Shown one piece after another: positions 1 through 8,680 of a DNA stretch of 64,000 nucleotides. Below the pieces are notes generated by a model. That model did not search any database and was not told where the DNA came from. It saw nothing but the letters and a program-made list of their open reading frames with translations. The translations under genes and the position numbers were made by a program. Position 1 is the stretch's first letter; every line of letters begins with the position of its first letter. The DNA comes from Palleronia rufa (lineage in GTDB: Bacteria > Pseudomonadota > Alphaproteobacteria > Rhodobacterales > Rhodobacteraceae), in the NCBI RefSeq assembly GCF_000743715.1, contig NZ_JQEY01000004.1:161937-225936 (forward strand), written 5' to 3'.

Positions 1-290
1 AGGTAGAACCCCAGAAACGGCAGCGCGCCCATCCGGTCCTCAAGGTTGTCGCCGAAGATCCACAGGAACAGCATGTTGCCGGCCAGGTGCAGCAGGCCGC
101 CATGAAGGAACTGCGACGTCAGATAGGTCGGCGCGGAGGACAGTGCCGGGATCAGCGCCCAGTCGGCCATGAAGTGCGGATCGCCGGTGGATGCGAAGGT
201 CAGCGCGAAAACCGCGACGTTCAGCGCGATCAGCCCGTGGGTGACATAGGCCGTGCCGGTCGAAGGGTTGTGATCGCGGATCGGGAACAT
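1..290 (-). CDS. Rhomboid family intramembrane serine protease (N-terminal part, cut by window edge)
   Basis: The visible 96 residues start [10 protein letters not shown] and contain a first membrane segment (about residues 20-34) followed by the motif region [20 protein letters not shown], typical of the second transmembrane block of rhomboid proteases. The catalytic GxSG serine and the later histidine lie beyond the window start, so activity cannot be judged. Rhomboids cleave transmembrane substrates within the inner membrane. The ATG at 290 gives the classical N-terminus of the Rhodobacterales form. The gene lies on the same strand as putA, 134 bp downstream of its stop, with a palindrome in between that may mark its own promoter region. 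The family call is fairly firm; the substrate is unknown. Confidence 0.85.
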   Translation of the reverse strand, partial: MFPIRDHNPSTGTAYVTHGLIALNVAVFALTFASTGDPHFMADWALIPALSSAPTYLTSQFLHGGLLHLAGNMLFLWIFGDNLEDRMGALPFLGFY

Positions 291-366
291 GGCTCAGACG
301 TGGCCGAGCCGCCTGCCGGATGCAAGCGCCGCCCGCGCCGCCGGAACGGGCCGTGGCGGGCGGCGC

Positions 367-383
367 CTGTCCGGACCGGACAG
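367..383. repeat. Perfect 17-bp palindrome between putA and rhomboid gene
   Basis: CTGTCCGG and CCGGACAG are perfect arms around a single central A. The site is 84 bp upstream of the rhomboid start and 42 bp downstream of the putA stop. It has no following T tract, so it looks more like a protein-binding site than an intrinsic terminator. Function is not known. Confidence 0.4.
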
Positions 384-424
384 TCCGGCCGGGTCCGGCG
401 GCGGCGCCACGCCGGCGGACGGGG

Positions 425-3400
425 TCAGACGTGCGGCCCGGTGGACGGGGCCTCTCCCTTGGCGCGGGGGTCTTCCCGGGCCACCTCTGCAAGAAGCTGG
501 GCGTTGCCGCCCGACGCGGTGGTGTCGATGCAGAGATGACGCTCATGCAGCACGTCCGGCACCGTGATGGCGCCGGTCACCAGCCCCAGAAGCGGGCCCT
601 GCCGCTGCGCGAGCTCTTCGGCCAGGCGGCGGGCGGTGTCGTCGTCCCCCCACCAGACGGCCGAGCCGAACTCCGGTTCCTGGCTCAGGTCGCGCTCCGC
701 GGACCCTTCGCGCGCGGTGCCGCCCAGTCGCTCCACCGCCTTTTTCTGCGCGGCCTTGTCCTCTTCGGTCGGGCCGAGGCACAGGACCGACGGGCGCGGC
801 ACCAGGCTCAGACGGTTCGATTCGCCCGTGGGGCCGGGCAGGTCGATGGGGCTGTCGGGCACCGGGGGCTCTACGGGTTTCTGGAACCGCGGCAGGTAGA
901 ACGGGCCGCCCGCCTTGGGGCCGGTTCCCGAGAGCCCCTCGCCTCCGAACGGCTGCGAGCCGACGATGGCGCCGATCTGGTTGCGGTTGACGTAGAGGTT
1001 GCCGGCATGGATTCGGTCGGTGATATGCTGCACGCGGTCGTCGATCCGGGTGTGCAGCCCGAAGGTCAGCCCGTAGCCGGTGCTGTTGATCGCGTCGATC
1101 ACGCGGTCGATGCCGCTGGCCTTGAAGGTGGCGACATGGAGCACCGGGCCGAAGATCTCCCGGTCCATGGACTGGATGCCGTCCACCCGGACCAGCGCGG
1201 GGGCCAGGAAATGGCCGGTCTCGGGCGCCTCTATCTGATGGATCAGGCGGCCCTGATCCCGTGCGGCGTCCACGTAATCGGAGATGGCGGCATGGGCGTC
1301 GGCGTCGATGAGCGGGCCGGAGTCGGATTCCAGCATCCACGGATCTGCCGGGCGGAACGCGTCCATGGCGCCCGTCAGCATCTTCAGGAACCCGTCCTCT
1401 ATGTCGTCTTGCACATAGACGCAGCGGCAGGCAGAGCACCGCTGTCCGGCCGACTGAAAGGCCGATTGCAGCAGGTCGCGGACCGCCTGTTCGGGCAGCG
1501 CGGTGCTGTCCACGATCATCGCGTTCAGCCCGCCGGTCTCTGCGATCAGCGGCGCGCCGGGGGCGCAGTTGGCGGCCATGGCCTCCTTGATCTTGCGCGC
1601 GGTGGCGGTCGAGCCGGTGAAGGCCACGCCGTCGATCCGCGTGTCCGACGTGAGCGCCGCGCCGATCTCTCCCGATCCGGGGAGGAGTTGCAGCACCTCG
1701 CGCGGCACGCCCGCCTCATGCATGAGGCGGGCCCCGAGGTGTGAGATCAGCGGCGTCTGCTCGGCCGGTTTGGCCAGCACCGCGTTGCCGGCGGCAAGAG
1801 CGGCGGCGATCTGGCCGGTGAAGATCGCCAGGGGAAAGTTCCACGGGCTGATGCAGACGAAGCGGCCCCGGGGCTCGCTGTCGAGGCGGGCCAGTTCCTC
1901 TGCGTAGTAGTTCAGGAAATCCACCGCCTCGCGCAGTTCCGCGACGGCGTCGGGGATGGTCTTGCCGGCCTCGCGGGCGAGCACGGCGAAGATCTCTCCG
2001 AAATTCTCCTCATAGAGGTCGGCGGTGCGTTTGAGCACCCGGGCGCGCTCCTCCTTGGAGGCGGTCCAGGACCGCGCGGCGGTCAGAGCGGCCTCCACGT
2101 CCGCGGTGGAGGCGAAGCGGGTGACGCCGACCACGTCCGACGGGTCGGACGGGTTCAGGCGCTCTGCCTCGTCTTCGGGCCGGGCGTCCACGGCCAGCAG
2201 CGGCCCGGCCACGAACCGGGTGGTGCGGAACGGGGCGCGGGCCTGCTCGATCTCTTCGAGATGCTCGGCCGCGGTCAGGTCCCAGCCGCGGGAATTGCGG
2301 CGCATGGGCAGGAAGATCTCTGTTCCGGGCGTGACGGGGGCGGCATAGCCCAGCGCGGCGAACGGATCCTCGGCCACGGTTTCGGGGGGCACCTCCTCAT
2401 CCACGATCTGGTTCACGAAGGAGGAGTTGGCGCCGTTTTCCAGCAGGCGGCGCACCAGATAGGCCAGCAGGTCCTTGTGCTCGCCCACGGGGGCGTAGAT
2501 CCGGCAGCGGATCTTCTCGTCCTTCATCACCATGTCGTAGAGCGCCTCTCCCATGCCGTGGAGGCGCTGAAACTCGTATTGCTCGCGGCCCACGCCCATG
2601 GCTTTCGCCATGTGCAGCACGGTGGCGACGGTATGGGCGTTGTGGGTGGCGAATTGCGGATAGATCCGGTCGCGGCGGGCCAGCAGCTTGCGCGCGTTGG
2701 CGGCAAAGCTCACGTCCGTGGCGGGCTTGCGCGAGAATACCGGAAAGCGTTCCAGCCCTTCCTGCTGGGCCAGCTTGATCTCCGTGTCCCAGTAGGCGCC
2801 CTTGACCAGTCGCACCATCAGCTTGCGGTCGAGCCGTTCGGCCGTGTCGCCGATCCAGTCGATCGCCGCCGCGGCGCGCGGCCCGAAGGCCTGCACGACG
2901 ATGCCGAAGCCGTTCCAGCCGGCCAGGCGCTCGTCCTCCAGCACGCGCTCGATCACCTCCAGCGACAGTTCCAGCCGGTCCTGCTCCTCGGCATCGACGT
3001 TGAAGCCGATCTTGAGCTTGGCCGCCCGGGCGGCGAGGTCGCGGACCACGGGCACCAGATTTTCGAGCACGCGGTCGCGCTGGCTGACCTCATAGCGCGG
3101 ATGCAGGGCGGAGAACTTCACCGAGATGCCGGGATTGGTGGCGATGTCGCCCTTGGTCGCGGCCCTTGCGATCCTGTCGATGGCGGTGGCGTAGGCGCGG
3201 CGGTAGCGCTCTGCATCGCCATATGTGCGCGCGGCCTCTCCCAGCATGTCGTAGGAATAGGTGTAGCCCTTGGCCTCCATCTTCGCGGCGCGGTCCATGG
3301 CCTTGTCCATGGTCTCTCCCAGCACGAACTGGCGGCCCATCACCTTCATGGCCTGGCCCGTGGCGCGGCGGATCACCGGCTCTCCCATGCGCTTGACCGC

Positions 3401-3838
3401 GCCGCGCAGGGCCTTGAGCGGACGCGAGTCGCGCTCGTCCAGCACGCGGCCGGTGAACATCAGCGCCCAGGTGGAAGCGTTGACCAGCGAAGAAGAGGAA
3501 TGGCCCAGATGCTGGGACCACGCACCCGGGGCGATCTTGTCCTCGATCAGCTCATCGACGGTCTCCGCGTCGGGAACGCGCAGCAGCGCCTCTGCCAGAC
3601 ACATGAGGGCGATGCCCTCTTCCGTCGAAAGGCCGTATTCGGCCAGAAAGACCTCCATCAGGCCGGGCGAGGCGTCGGCGCGCAGGCGCTTGACCAGATC
3701 GACGGCGTGTTCCTTGATCCGGGCGCGCGCGTCCGGCGGAAGATCCGCGGTCTCGACCAGTTGCTGAAGGATCGCGTCGGGGTCGGGGTAGGGCGAAAGG
3801 GGCAGGATCGACGGCGGCAGATTGGTGTCTCTCGGCAT
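425..3838 (-). CDS. putA: Bifunctional proline dehydrogenase / L-glutamate gamma-semialdehyde dehydrogenase
   Basis: The 1137-residue protein oxidises proline to P5C with FAD (barrel domain, about residues 80-460) and then P5C/glutamate semialdehyde to glutamate with NAD (aldehyde dehydrogenase domain, about 530-1000). The aldehyde dehydrogenase nucleophile is Cys801 in GQRCSA, and CISPWNFPLAIF is the cofactor-binding segment. It lacks the N-terminal ribbon-helix-helix domain of enterobacterial PutA, so it should not regulate itself; the divergent Lrp-type gene at 3947 is the likely regulator. The start at 3838 (MPRDTNLPPS) is chosen over far-upstream in-frame ATGs because these fall in the antisense of putR and the reductase gene, and AAGGGAG lies at a proper distance. 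The enzyme is expected at the inner face of the cytoplasmic membrane, feeding electrons to quinone. Confidence 0.97.
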   Translation of the reverse strand: MPRDTNLPPSILPLSPYPDPDAILQQLVETADLPPDARARIKEHAVDLVKRLRADASPGLMEVFLAEYGLSTEEGIALMCLAEALLRVPDAETVDELIEDKIAPGAWSQHLGHSSSSLVNASTWALMFTGRVLDERDSRPLKALRGAVKRMGEPVIRRATGQAMKVMGRQFVLGETMDKAMDRAAKMEAKGYTYSYDMLGEAARTYGDAERYRRAYATAIDRIARAATKGDIATNPGISVKFSALHPRYEVSQRDRVLENLVPVVRDLAARAAKLKIGFNVDAEEQDRLELSLEVIERVLEDERLAGWNGFGIVVQAFGPRAAAAIDWIGDTAERLDRKLMVRLVKGAYWDTEIKLAQQEGLERFPVFSRKPATDVSFAANARKLLARRDRIYPQFATHNAHTVATVLHMAKAMGVGREQYEFQRLHGMGEALYDMVMKDEKIRCRIYAPVGEHKDLLAYLVRRLLENGANSSFVNQIVDEEVPPETVAEDPFAALGYAAPVTPGTEIFLPMRRNSRGWDLTAAEHLEEIEQARAPFRTTRFVAGPLLAVDARPEDEAERLNPSDPSDVVGVTRFASTADVEAALTAARSWTASKEERARVLKRTADLYEENFGEIFAVLAREAGKTIPDAVAELREAVDFLNYYAEELARLDSEPRGRFVCISPWNFPLAIFTGQIAAALAAGNAVLAKPAEQTPLISHLGARLMHEAGVPREVLQLLPGSGEIGAALTSDTRIDGVAFTGSTATARKIKEAMAANCAPGAPLIAETGGLNAMIVDSTALPEQAVRDLLQSAFQSAGQRCSACRCVYVQDDIEDGFLKMLTGAMDAFRPADPWMLESDSGPLIDADAHAAISDYVDAARDQGRLIHQIEAPETGHFLAPALVRVDGIQSMDREIFGPVLHVATFKASGIDRVIDAINSTGYGLTFGLHTRIDDRVQHITDRIHAGNLYVNRNQIGAIVGSQPFGGEGLSGTGPKAGGPFYLPRFQKPVEPPVPDSPIDLPGPTGESNRLSLVPRPSVLCLGPTEEDKAAQKKAVERLGGTAREGSAERDLSQEPEFGSAVWWGDDDTARRLAEELAQRQGPLLGLVTGAITVPDVLHERHLCIDTTASGGNAQLLAEVAREDPRAKGEAPSTGPHV

Positions 3839-3864
3839 GGCGGGCTCCCTTGCGGCTGTCCTTA

Positions 3865-3893
3865 AGGATAGGGCGAAGTCGGCAAGCTGACAG
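3865..3893 (-). promoter_or_regulatory. Possible putA promoter
   Basis: On the minus strand CTGTCA (-35 like, 3888-3893) and TATCCT (-10 like, 3865-3870) are separated by exactly 17 bp and lie 27 bp upstream of the putA start codon. The 108-bp putA-putR intergenic space must also hold PutR binding sites, but I cannot delimit them. Confidence 0.4.
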
Positions 3894-3946
3894 ACTAAGG
3901 TGCCGTCTTGTCGCGGACGAATCTCCCGGAGAAAGGGTTGCGGGCC

Positions 3947-4426
3947 ATGCAAACGAAGCGCAACGATCTGGATCGCTTTGATCGGGCGATTCTCGACATC
4001 CTGGGATCGGACGGGCGGATCAGCGTGACCGAACTGGCGGCGCGGGTCGGGTTGTCGAAAAGTCCCGTCCAGGCGCGGCTGAAGCGGCTGGAGCAGGACG
4101 GCATCATCACCGGATACCGCGCGACCATCGATCCGGTGCGCCTGGACCGCGAGCATGTGGCCTTCGTCAAGGTCAAGCTGTCGGACACGCGGGAGACGGC
4201 GCTGGCGGCGTTCAACGCCGCGGTGCAGGCGATCCCGGAGGTAGAGCAGTGCCACCTGATCGCCGGGGATTTCGACTACCTGATGAAGGTCCGGACATCG
4301 GACATGACCCGCTACCGGGCGATCCTGGCCAGCCGGATCTCGACCCTGCCGCATGTGGCGCATACCTCGACCTTCGTGGCGATGCAGGCGGTCAAGGATT
4401 CTGCCTGGGCGGTGGCGGAGGCTTAG
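3947..4426 (+). CDS. putR: Lrp/AsnC family transcriptional regulator (PutR type)
   Basis: The 159-residue protein has an AsnC-type helix-turn-helix (about residues 10-60, LDRFDRAILDILGSDGRISV then LAARVGLSKSPVQARLKRL) and a C-terminal RAM/AsnC effector domain ending SAWAVAEA. It is divergent from putA, the arrangement known from Rhodobacter and Agrobacterium where PutR activates putA in response to proline. The ATG at 3947 is preferred over the TTG at 3908 because GGAGAAAGGG stands just upstream and the family begins close to the helix-turn-helix. The regulatory target is inferred from position. Confidence 0.9.
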   Translation: MQTKRNDLDRFDRAILDILGSDGRISVTELAARVGLSKSPVQARLKRLEQDGIITGYRATIDPVRLDREHVAFVKVKLSDTRETALAAFNAAVQAIPEVEQCHLIAGDFDYLMKVRTSDMTRYRAILASRISTLPHVAHTSTFVAMQAVKDSAWAVAEA

Positions 4427-4486
4427 GCGGGAACCCGGCGGCGCCCCCGGCGCGTTGGAGGCGGACACGTCAGAAGGAGGCTCCCC

Positions 4487-5311
4487 ATGCCCGTCACGAC
4501 AATCGGCCCGGCCGCGATCCCGTCGCTGGGTCTTGGCACTTTTCAGATGGACAGCGGCAAGACCGCCGAGCTGGTCCGCGCCGCCCTGGCGGAGGGATAC
4601 CGCCATATCGACACCGCGCAGGCCTACGGGAACGAGGCCGAGGTTGGCCAGGGCATCCGCGATGCCGACGTGCCGCGCGACCAGGTGTTCCTGACCACCA
4701 AGATCCTGCCGGAGAACCACGCCGCGGACGCGTTCCGGGCCGCCGCGGAGGAGTCGCTGGAGCGGCTGGGCACCGGGCATATCGACCTGTTGCTGCTCCA
4801 CTGGCCGTCCCGGGAGGTGCCGCTGTCGGAGACGCTGCCGGTGCTCGACGCGCTCATCGACGAGGGCAAGGTGCGCTTCGGCGGCGTGTCGAACTTCACC
4901 GTGGCGCTGCTGGAAGAGGCGAGCGGCATCCTGTCCCATCCGATCGCCGCCAACCAGGTGGAGATGCATCCGTTCATCCCGCAACAGACGCTGCTGGCGG
5001 GCATGGAACGGCTGGGCATCCCGGTCGAGGCCTATTCCCCGCTGGCGCGCGGGCAGGTCATGGACGACGCGACCCTGGCCGAGATCGCCGAAGCCCATGA
5101 CGCCAGTGCCGCGCAGGTGTCGGTCGCGTGGATCCTGGCCAAGGGCGGCATCGCGATCCCCAAGACCTCGACGCCCGGGCGGCTGGCCGACAACCTGGCC
5201 TCGGCCGAGCTGTCGCTGACCGAAGACGAGATCGCCCGGATCGACGCGCTGGCGCGGCCGGACGGGCGGATCATCTCTCCGGACGGGATGGCGCCCGACT
5301 GGGACGACTGA
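4487..5311 (+). CDS. Aldo/keto reductase
   Basis: This 274-residue TIM-barrel enzyme shows the full catalytic tetrad of the family: Asp42 and Tyr47 (HIDTAQAYGNE), Lys72 (LTTKILPEN) and His105 (LLLLHWPS). The NADPH-binding loop follows near IPKTSTPGRLADNL. It matches the 2,5-diketo-gluconate reductase-like group, which reduces small aldehydes and ketones; the physiological substrate cannot be read from sequence. An excellent ribosome-binding site (AAGGAGG, six bases before the ATG) fixes the start. It follows putR by 60 bp on the same strand and may be co-transcribed, but a role in proline metabolism is not implied. Confidence 0.92.
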   Translation: MPVTTIGPAAIPSLGLGTFQMDSGKTAELVRAALAEGYRHIDTAQAYGNEAEVGQGIRDADVPRDQVFLTTKILPENHAADAFRAAAEESLERLGTGHIDLLLLHWPSREVPLSETLPVLDALIDEGKVRFGGVSNFTVALLEEASGILSHPIAANQVEMHPFIPQQTLLAGMERLGIPVEAYSPLARGQVMDDATLAEIAEAHDASAAQVSVAWILAKGGIAIPKTSTPGRLADNLASAELSLTEDEIARIDALARPDGRIISPDGMAPDWDD

Positions 5312-5379
5312 GTGCCGCTGCGTCCGGCTTTCGCCGCGGCGGCGGGCAAGGCTACATGGTCCGCGAACCGGAGGACCCC

Positions 5380-6300
5380 ATGCAGCCATTCGAGACCCTG
5401 AAGATCCCCGCCATCGCGGCCCCCATGTTCCTGACCTCCGGTCCGGACCTGGTGGTGGAATGTTGCCGGTCCGGCGTGCTGGGCACGTTCCCGGCGCTGA
5501 ACCAGCGCACCACCGAGGGGTTCGGCGACTGGCTGACCCAGATCGAGGAACGGCTGGAGGGTGAGGACGCGCCCGCCCCCTATGGCGTGAACCTCATCGT
5601 CCACGGGTCGAACAGCCGGGTGAAGCCGGACCTGGAACTGTGCGTGAAGCACAAGGTGCCGCTGGTCATCACGTCGCTGGGGGCGGTGAAGGAGGTCGTG
5701 GACGCGGTCCACTCCTACGGGGGCAGGATCTATCACGACGTGATCAAGACGCGCCACGCGGAAAAGGCCGTGGAGGCCGGGGTGGACGGGCTGATCGCCG
5801 TCTGCGCGGGCGCCGGCGGCCATGGCGGTCTGCTGTCGCCCTTCGGGTTCATCCCGGAGATCCGGTCGTTCTTCGACGGCACCATCGTGCTGTCGGGCGC
5901 CATCTCCACGGGTGCGCAGGTGGCCGCGGCCCGCGCCATGGGGGCGGACCTGGCCTATCTGGGCACGCGGTTCATCGCCACGAAGGAGGCGATGGTGTCG
6001 CAGGACAACAAGCGGATGGTGGTGGAGTCCAAGACCACCGACATCGTCTACACGCCGAAGATCTCCGGTGTGAACGCGAATTTCATGCGCCAGTCCATCG
6101 CCGCGGCGGGGCTGGATCCCGACAACCTGCCCGACCACGGACCCATGGACATGGAAAGCGAGGCCAAGGCCTGGAAGAACATCTGGTCCGCCGGCCACGG
6201 CGTCGCGGCCATCGACGATATTCCCGCCGCCGCGGATCTCTGCGCCCGACTGATCGCGGAGTACCGCGAGACCTGCGCCCGCCTGGGCGCCGAGGCGTAG
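5380..6300 (+). CDS. Nitronate monooxygenase (2-nitropropane dioxygenase family)
   Basis: The 306-residue flavoprotein carries the family landmarks: an N-terminal AAPMFLTSGPDLVVECCRSG segment, the FMN-phosphate-binding AGAGGHGG loop, and GAISTGAQVAAARAMGADLAYLGTRF near the C-terminal half. Members oxidise alkyl nitronates such as propionate 3-nitronate and act in detoxification; others of the fold have different oxidoreductase roles. The start at 5380 (MQPFETLKIP) has GGAGG five bases upstream, which decides against the longer open frame. It follows the aldo/keto reductase by 68 bp and is likely in the same transcript. Confidence 0.9.
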   Translation: MQPFETLKIPAIAAPMFLTSGPDLVVECCRSGVLGTFPALNQRTTEGFGDWLTQIEERLEGEDAPAPYGVNLIVHGSNSRVKPDLELCVKHKVPLVITSLGAVKEVVDAVHSYGGRIYHDVIKTRHAEKAVEAGVDGLIAVCAGAGGHGGLLSPFGFIPEIRSFFDGTIVLSGAISTGAQVAAARAMGADLAYLGTRFIATKEAMVSQDNKRMVVESKTTDIVYTPKISGVNANFMRQSIAAAGLDPDNLPDHGPMDMESEAKAWKNIWSAGHGVAAIDDIPAAADLCARLIAEYRETCARLGAEA

Positions 6301-6693
6301 GCGGGCGCAGTCTCCGCCCCGGTGGACCGGGCGGGTCCGGGGTCTTGCCTGGCGGCGGGATGACCGTGCGTCGCGGAACCGGCCGGACAGAGGGCGGCAC
6401 CGCGAACGGCGAGGGCGACGGCGGACGATCCGCCTCCGCCTTCGCTGGCCATCGTCCCCGGCGACCGCCGCGCGGCGCCGCCGTTGCCCCGCGCGCAAAA
6501 CAATGGGTCGGCGCGGTCGCGTGGACAGGCCCGTGGGAACCGGGGGCAGCGTCGGTGGCGGTGCCGGGCGTCGGGTTTTTGGGCCGCGGGCCGGGTCTCT
6601 TCCGGCGCCGGTTCCAACGCGCCGGCCAGACGTGCGCCGGTGCGAGGCGGGTGTGCGTCGGTCGGCCATCCGCCGTTGCCGGGCGGCCGGGTC
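6301..6693. other. Gene-free stretch between convergent genes
   Basis: No convincing coding region is visible here. Codon-position bias is absent in all frames and open frames are the usual high-GC artefacts. Around 6405-6445 there is a long imperfect inverted repeat (17-bp arms with three mismatches, left arm GCGAGGGCGACGGCGGA), which could be a bidirectional termination structure but has no T tract. Confidence 0.4.
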
Positions 6694-7542
6694 TCAGGTG
6701 CGCTGGCGGTCGATCTCTCGCGCCAGCGCGCAGAACTCCGTTAGCGACAGTTCTTCGGCGCGGCGGGTAGGGGCGATGCCGGCCGCCTCCAGCCGGGCGA
6801 CGATGTCCGGCGCCTGGCCCCTCAGCGCGGCGCGCAGCATCTTGCGGCGCTGGTTGAAGGCCGCCGCGGTCAGGCCGAAGAGCGTGGCGGCCCGCGCGGG
6901 GAAAAGCGGTTCGCTGCGGACCGTAAGATGCACCACCGAGGAGCGGACCTTGGGCGGCGGGGTGAAGGCCTCTGGCGGCAGGTCCATGACGATCCGCGCA
7001 TCGGTGCGCCACTGGCACAGGAGCGAAAGCCGGCCGTAGGCCTTGGAACCGGGGGTGGCGACGATGCGCTGCGCGACCTCCTTCTGGAACATCAGCGTCA
7101 GGCTCTGCCAGGCGGGCGGCCAGGCCGGCGGGTCGAGCCAGCGGGTCAGAAGCTCCGTTCCGACGTTGTAGGGCAGGTTGGCGACGATGCGGATCGGCGG
7201 CGTGAGATGGTCCAGCGGGTCGAGCTTCAGCGCATCGGCGTTGAGGATCCGCAGCCGGCCGGGATAGGCCGCGGCGATGTCCTGAAGCGCGGGCAGGCAG
7301 CGGGCGTCCTTTTCCACGGCCAGGACGTGTCGCGCGCCTTCGGCCAGCAGGCCGCGGGTGAGTCCGCCGGGACCGGGCCCGACTTCCAGCACGTCGGCGC
7401 CCGTCAGGTCGCCCGCCTGGCGCGCGATCTTGGCGGTCAGGTTCAGGTCCAGCAGGAAATTCTGCCCAAGCGACTTGCGCGCCGACAGCCCGTGTTCGGC
7501 GATGACCCGGCGGAGCGGCGGCAGGCCGTCGATGGCGGTCAT
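6694..7542 (-). CDS. rsmA: 16S rRNA (adenine1518-N6/adenine1519-N6)-dimethyltransferase
   Basis: RsmA (KsgA) dimethylates two adjacent adenines in the 3' helix of 16S rRNA during late 30S assembly. The 282-residue sequence has the SAM-binding motif I (GPGPGG, residues 55-60), the catalytic NLPYN (122-126), the N-terminal SLGQNFL signature and a C-terminal helical domain with [10 protein letters not shown]. The ATG at 7542 is preceded by a TCAGGA ribosome-binding site. It is the last gene of the minus-strand run that starts at lptF, and is separated from pdxA by a dispersed repeat element, so it may have reduced read-through. Confidence 0.97.
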   Translation of the reverse strand: MTAIDGLPPLRRVIAEHGLSARKSLGQNFLLDLNLTAKIARQAGDLTGADVLEVGPGPGGLTRGLLAEGARHVLAVEKDARCLPALQDIAAAYPGRLRILNADALKLDPLDHLTPPIRIVANLPYNVGTELLTRWLDPPAWPPAWQSLTLMFQKEVAQRIVATPGSKAYGRLSLLCQWRTDARIVMDLPPEAFTPPPKVRSSVVHLTVRSEPLFPARAATLFGLTAAAFNQRRKMLRAALRGQAPDIVARLEAAGIAPTRRAEELSLTEFCALAREIDRQRT

Positions 7543-7557
7543 TCCTGAGGTGCGGCA

Positions 7558-7614
7558 GGGGGCGCTGCCCCCCGGCCTGCGGCCGCCCCCCGGGATATTT
7601 TCAGAAAGATGAAG
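7558..7614 (-). repeat. Dispersed 3'-end repeat element, copy A
   Basis: Read on the minus strand it begins CCTTCATCTTTC, continues to AAATATCCCGGGGGG, then forms a GC hairpin and ends in a second hairpin with arms GGGGGC and GCCCCC. It lies about 80 bases downstream of the pdxA stop in the same orientation as pdxA. Copies B (48791) and C (53165) share the same order of parts. Confidence 0.75.
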
Positions 7615-7696
7615 GGGCAGGGGGCGCCCGTCCGATCGGTCGCGGGGCGGTGGCGGGCCGCGGGGCGCAACGGCCGCGGGGCGGTGGCGGGCCGCG

Positions 7697-8680
7697 TCAC
7701 GGGGCGGGTACGGCCGCGCGGGCGGCCGCCATGCGCGCCGCCAGCCGCAGCGCCGCGATGGTGGAGGCCGGATCGGCCCGGCCGGTCCCGGCGATGTCGA
7801 AAGCGGTGCCGTGATCGGGGGAGGTGCGCACAAAGGGAAGCCCCAGGGTGACGTTCACCCCGCCGGCGAAATCCACCGTCTTGATCGGGATCAGCGCCTG
7901 GTCGTGGTACATGGCCACGGCGGCGTCGTAGCGGGCGCGGGCCTCGGGGTGGAAGAGCGTGTCGGCGGAGGCGGGGCCGCGCAGATCCATCCCCTCGGCC
8001 CTGAGGGTGTCGATCACCGGAACGATGGTGTCGATCTCTTCCCGGCCCATGGCGCCGCCCTCGCCCGCATGGGGGTTCAGCCCGGCCACGGCGATCCGGG
8101 GGACGGGCAGGCCAAAGTCGCGGATCAGCGCCGCATGGGTGATGCGCAGGGTCCGTTCCAGCGATGCGCGGGTGAGGGCGCGCGGCACCTCTGCGAGGGG
8201 GATATGGACCGTGGCCGGCACGACGCGGAGCGTGTCGCAGGCCAGCATCATCACCACGTCCGCCCCCCCCGCCAGGGCCGAAAGATATTCCGTATGGCCG
8301 GGATAGGCAAAGTTCGCGCCGTCGATCAGGGCCTTCTTGTGGATCGGCAGCGTGCAGAGCGCCCGGGCCGCCCCGGCCCCGACCATCTCTACCGCGCGGG
8401 CGATGATCTCCACCACCAGGGGGGCGTGGGCGGGGTGCGGCGTGCCGGGCGTGGCGGGCGCGCCCATGTCCACGGCAAGGACGGGCAGTCCGGAGCGGGC
8501 CGCCGCGGCCGCCTCCCCGGGGGTCGCGATCAGCGCCACGGGCGCGTCCCGCGGCAGGTGCGCCGGATCGCCCAGGTAGAAGAACGGCACGGCGTCGCCA
8601 AGCGCGCGCCATGCCTTTGCGGCGATCTCCGGCCCGACCCCGGCAGGCTCGCCGCAGGTCAGCACGATGGGTGCCGTCAT
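7697..8680 (-). CDS. pdxA: 4-hydroxythreonine-4-phosphate dehydrogenase
   Basis: PdxA oxidises 4-phosphohydroxy-L-threonine with NAD in the DXP-dependent pyridoxal phosphate pathway. The 327-residue protein starts with the family signature [17 protein letters not shown], has the metal and phosphate-binding regions [38 protein letters not shown] and the C-terminal [15 protein letters not shown]. Its ATG overlaps the stop codon of the SurA-like gene by four bases (ATGA), showing translational coupling. The linkage surA-pdxA-ksgA next to lptD is an old proteobacterial arrangement. The GGCAAC of related dehydrogenases is replaced, but all PdxA landmarks are intact, so the call is firm. Confidence 0.96.
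   Translation of the reverse strand: MTAPIVLTCGEPAGVGPEIAAKAWRALGDAVPFFYLGDPAHLPRDAPVALIATPGEAAAAARSGLPVLAVDMGAPATPGTPHPAHAPLVVEIIARAVEMVGAGAARALCTLPIHKKALIDGANFAYPGHTEYLSALAGGADVVMMLACDTLRVVPATVHIPLAEVPRALTRASLERTLRITHAALIRDFGLPVPRIAVAGLNPHAGEGGAMGREEIDTIVPVIDTLRAEGMDLRGPASADTLFHPEARARYDAAVAMYHDQALIPIKTVDFAGGVNVTLGLPFVRTSPDHGTAFDIAGTGRADPASTIAALRLAARMAAARAAVPAP

Noticed and set aside
320-1744. 474-codon open frame antisense to putA
   Set aside because: It mirrors the codon structure of putA in very GC-rich DNA; composition has no hydrophobic core and no ribosome-binding site.
3838-5389. Upstream extension of putA to 5389
   Set aside because: The added 517 codons are antisense to putR and the aldo/keto reductase; the family start at 3838 has a good ribosome-binding site.
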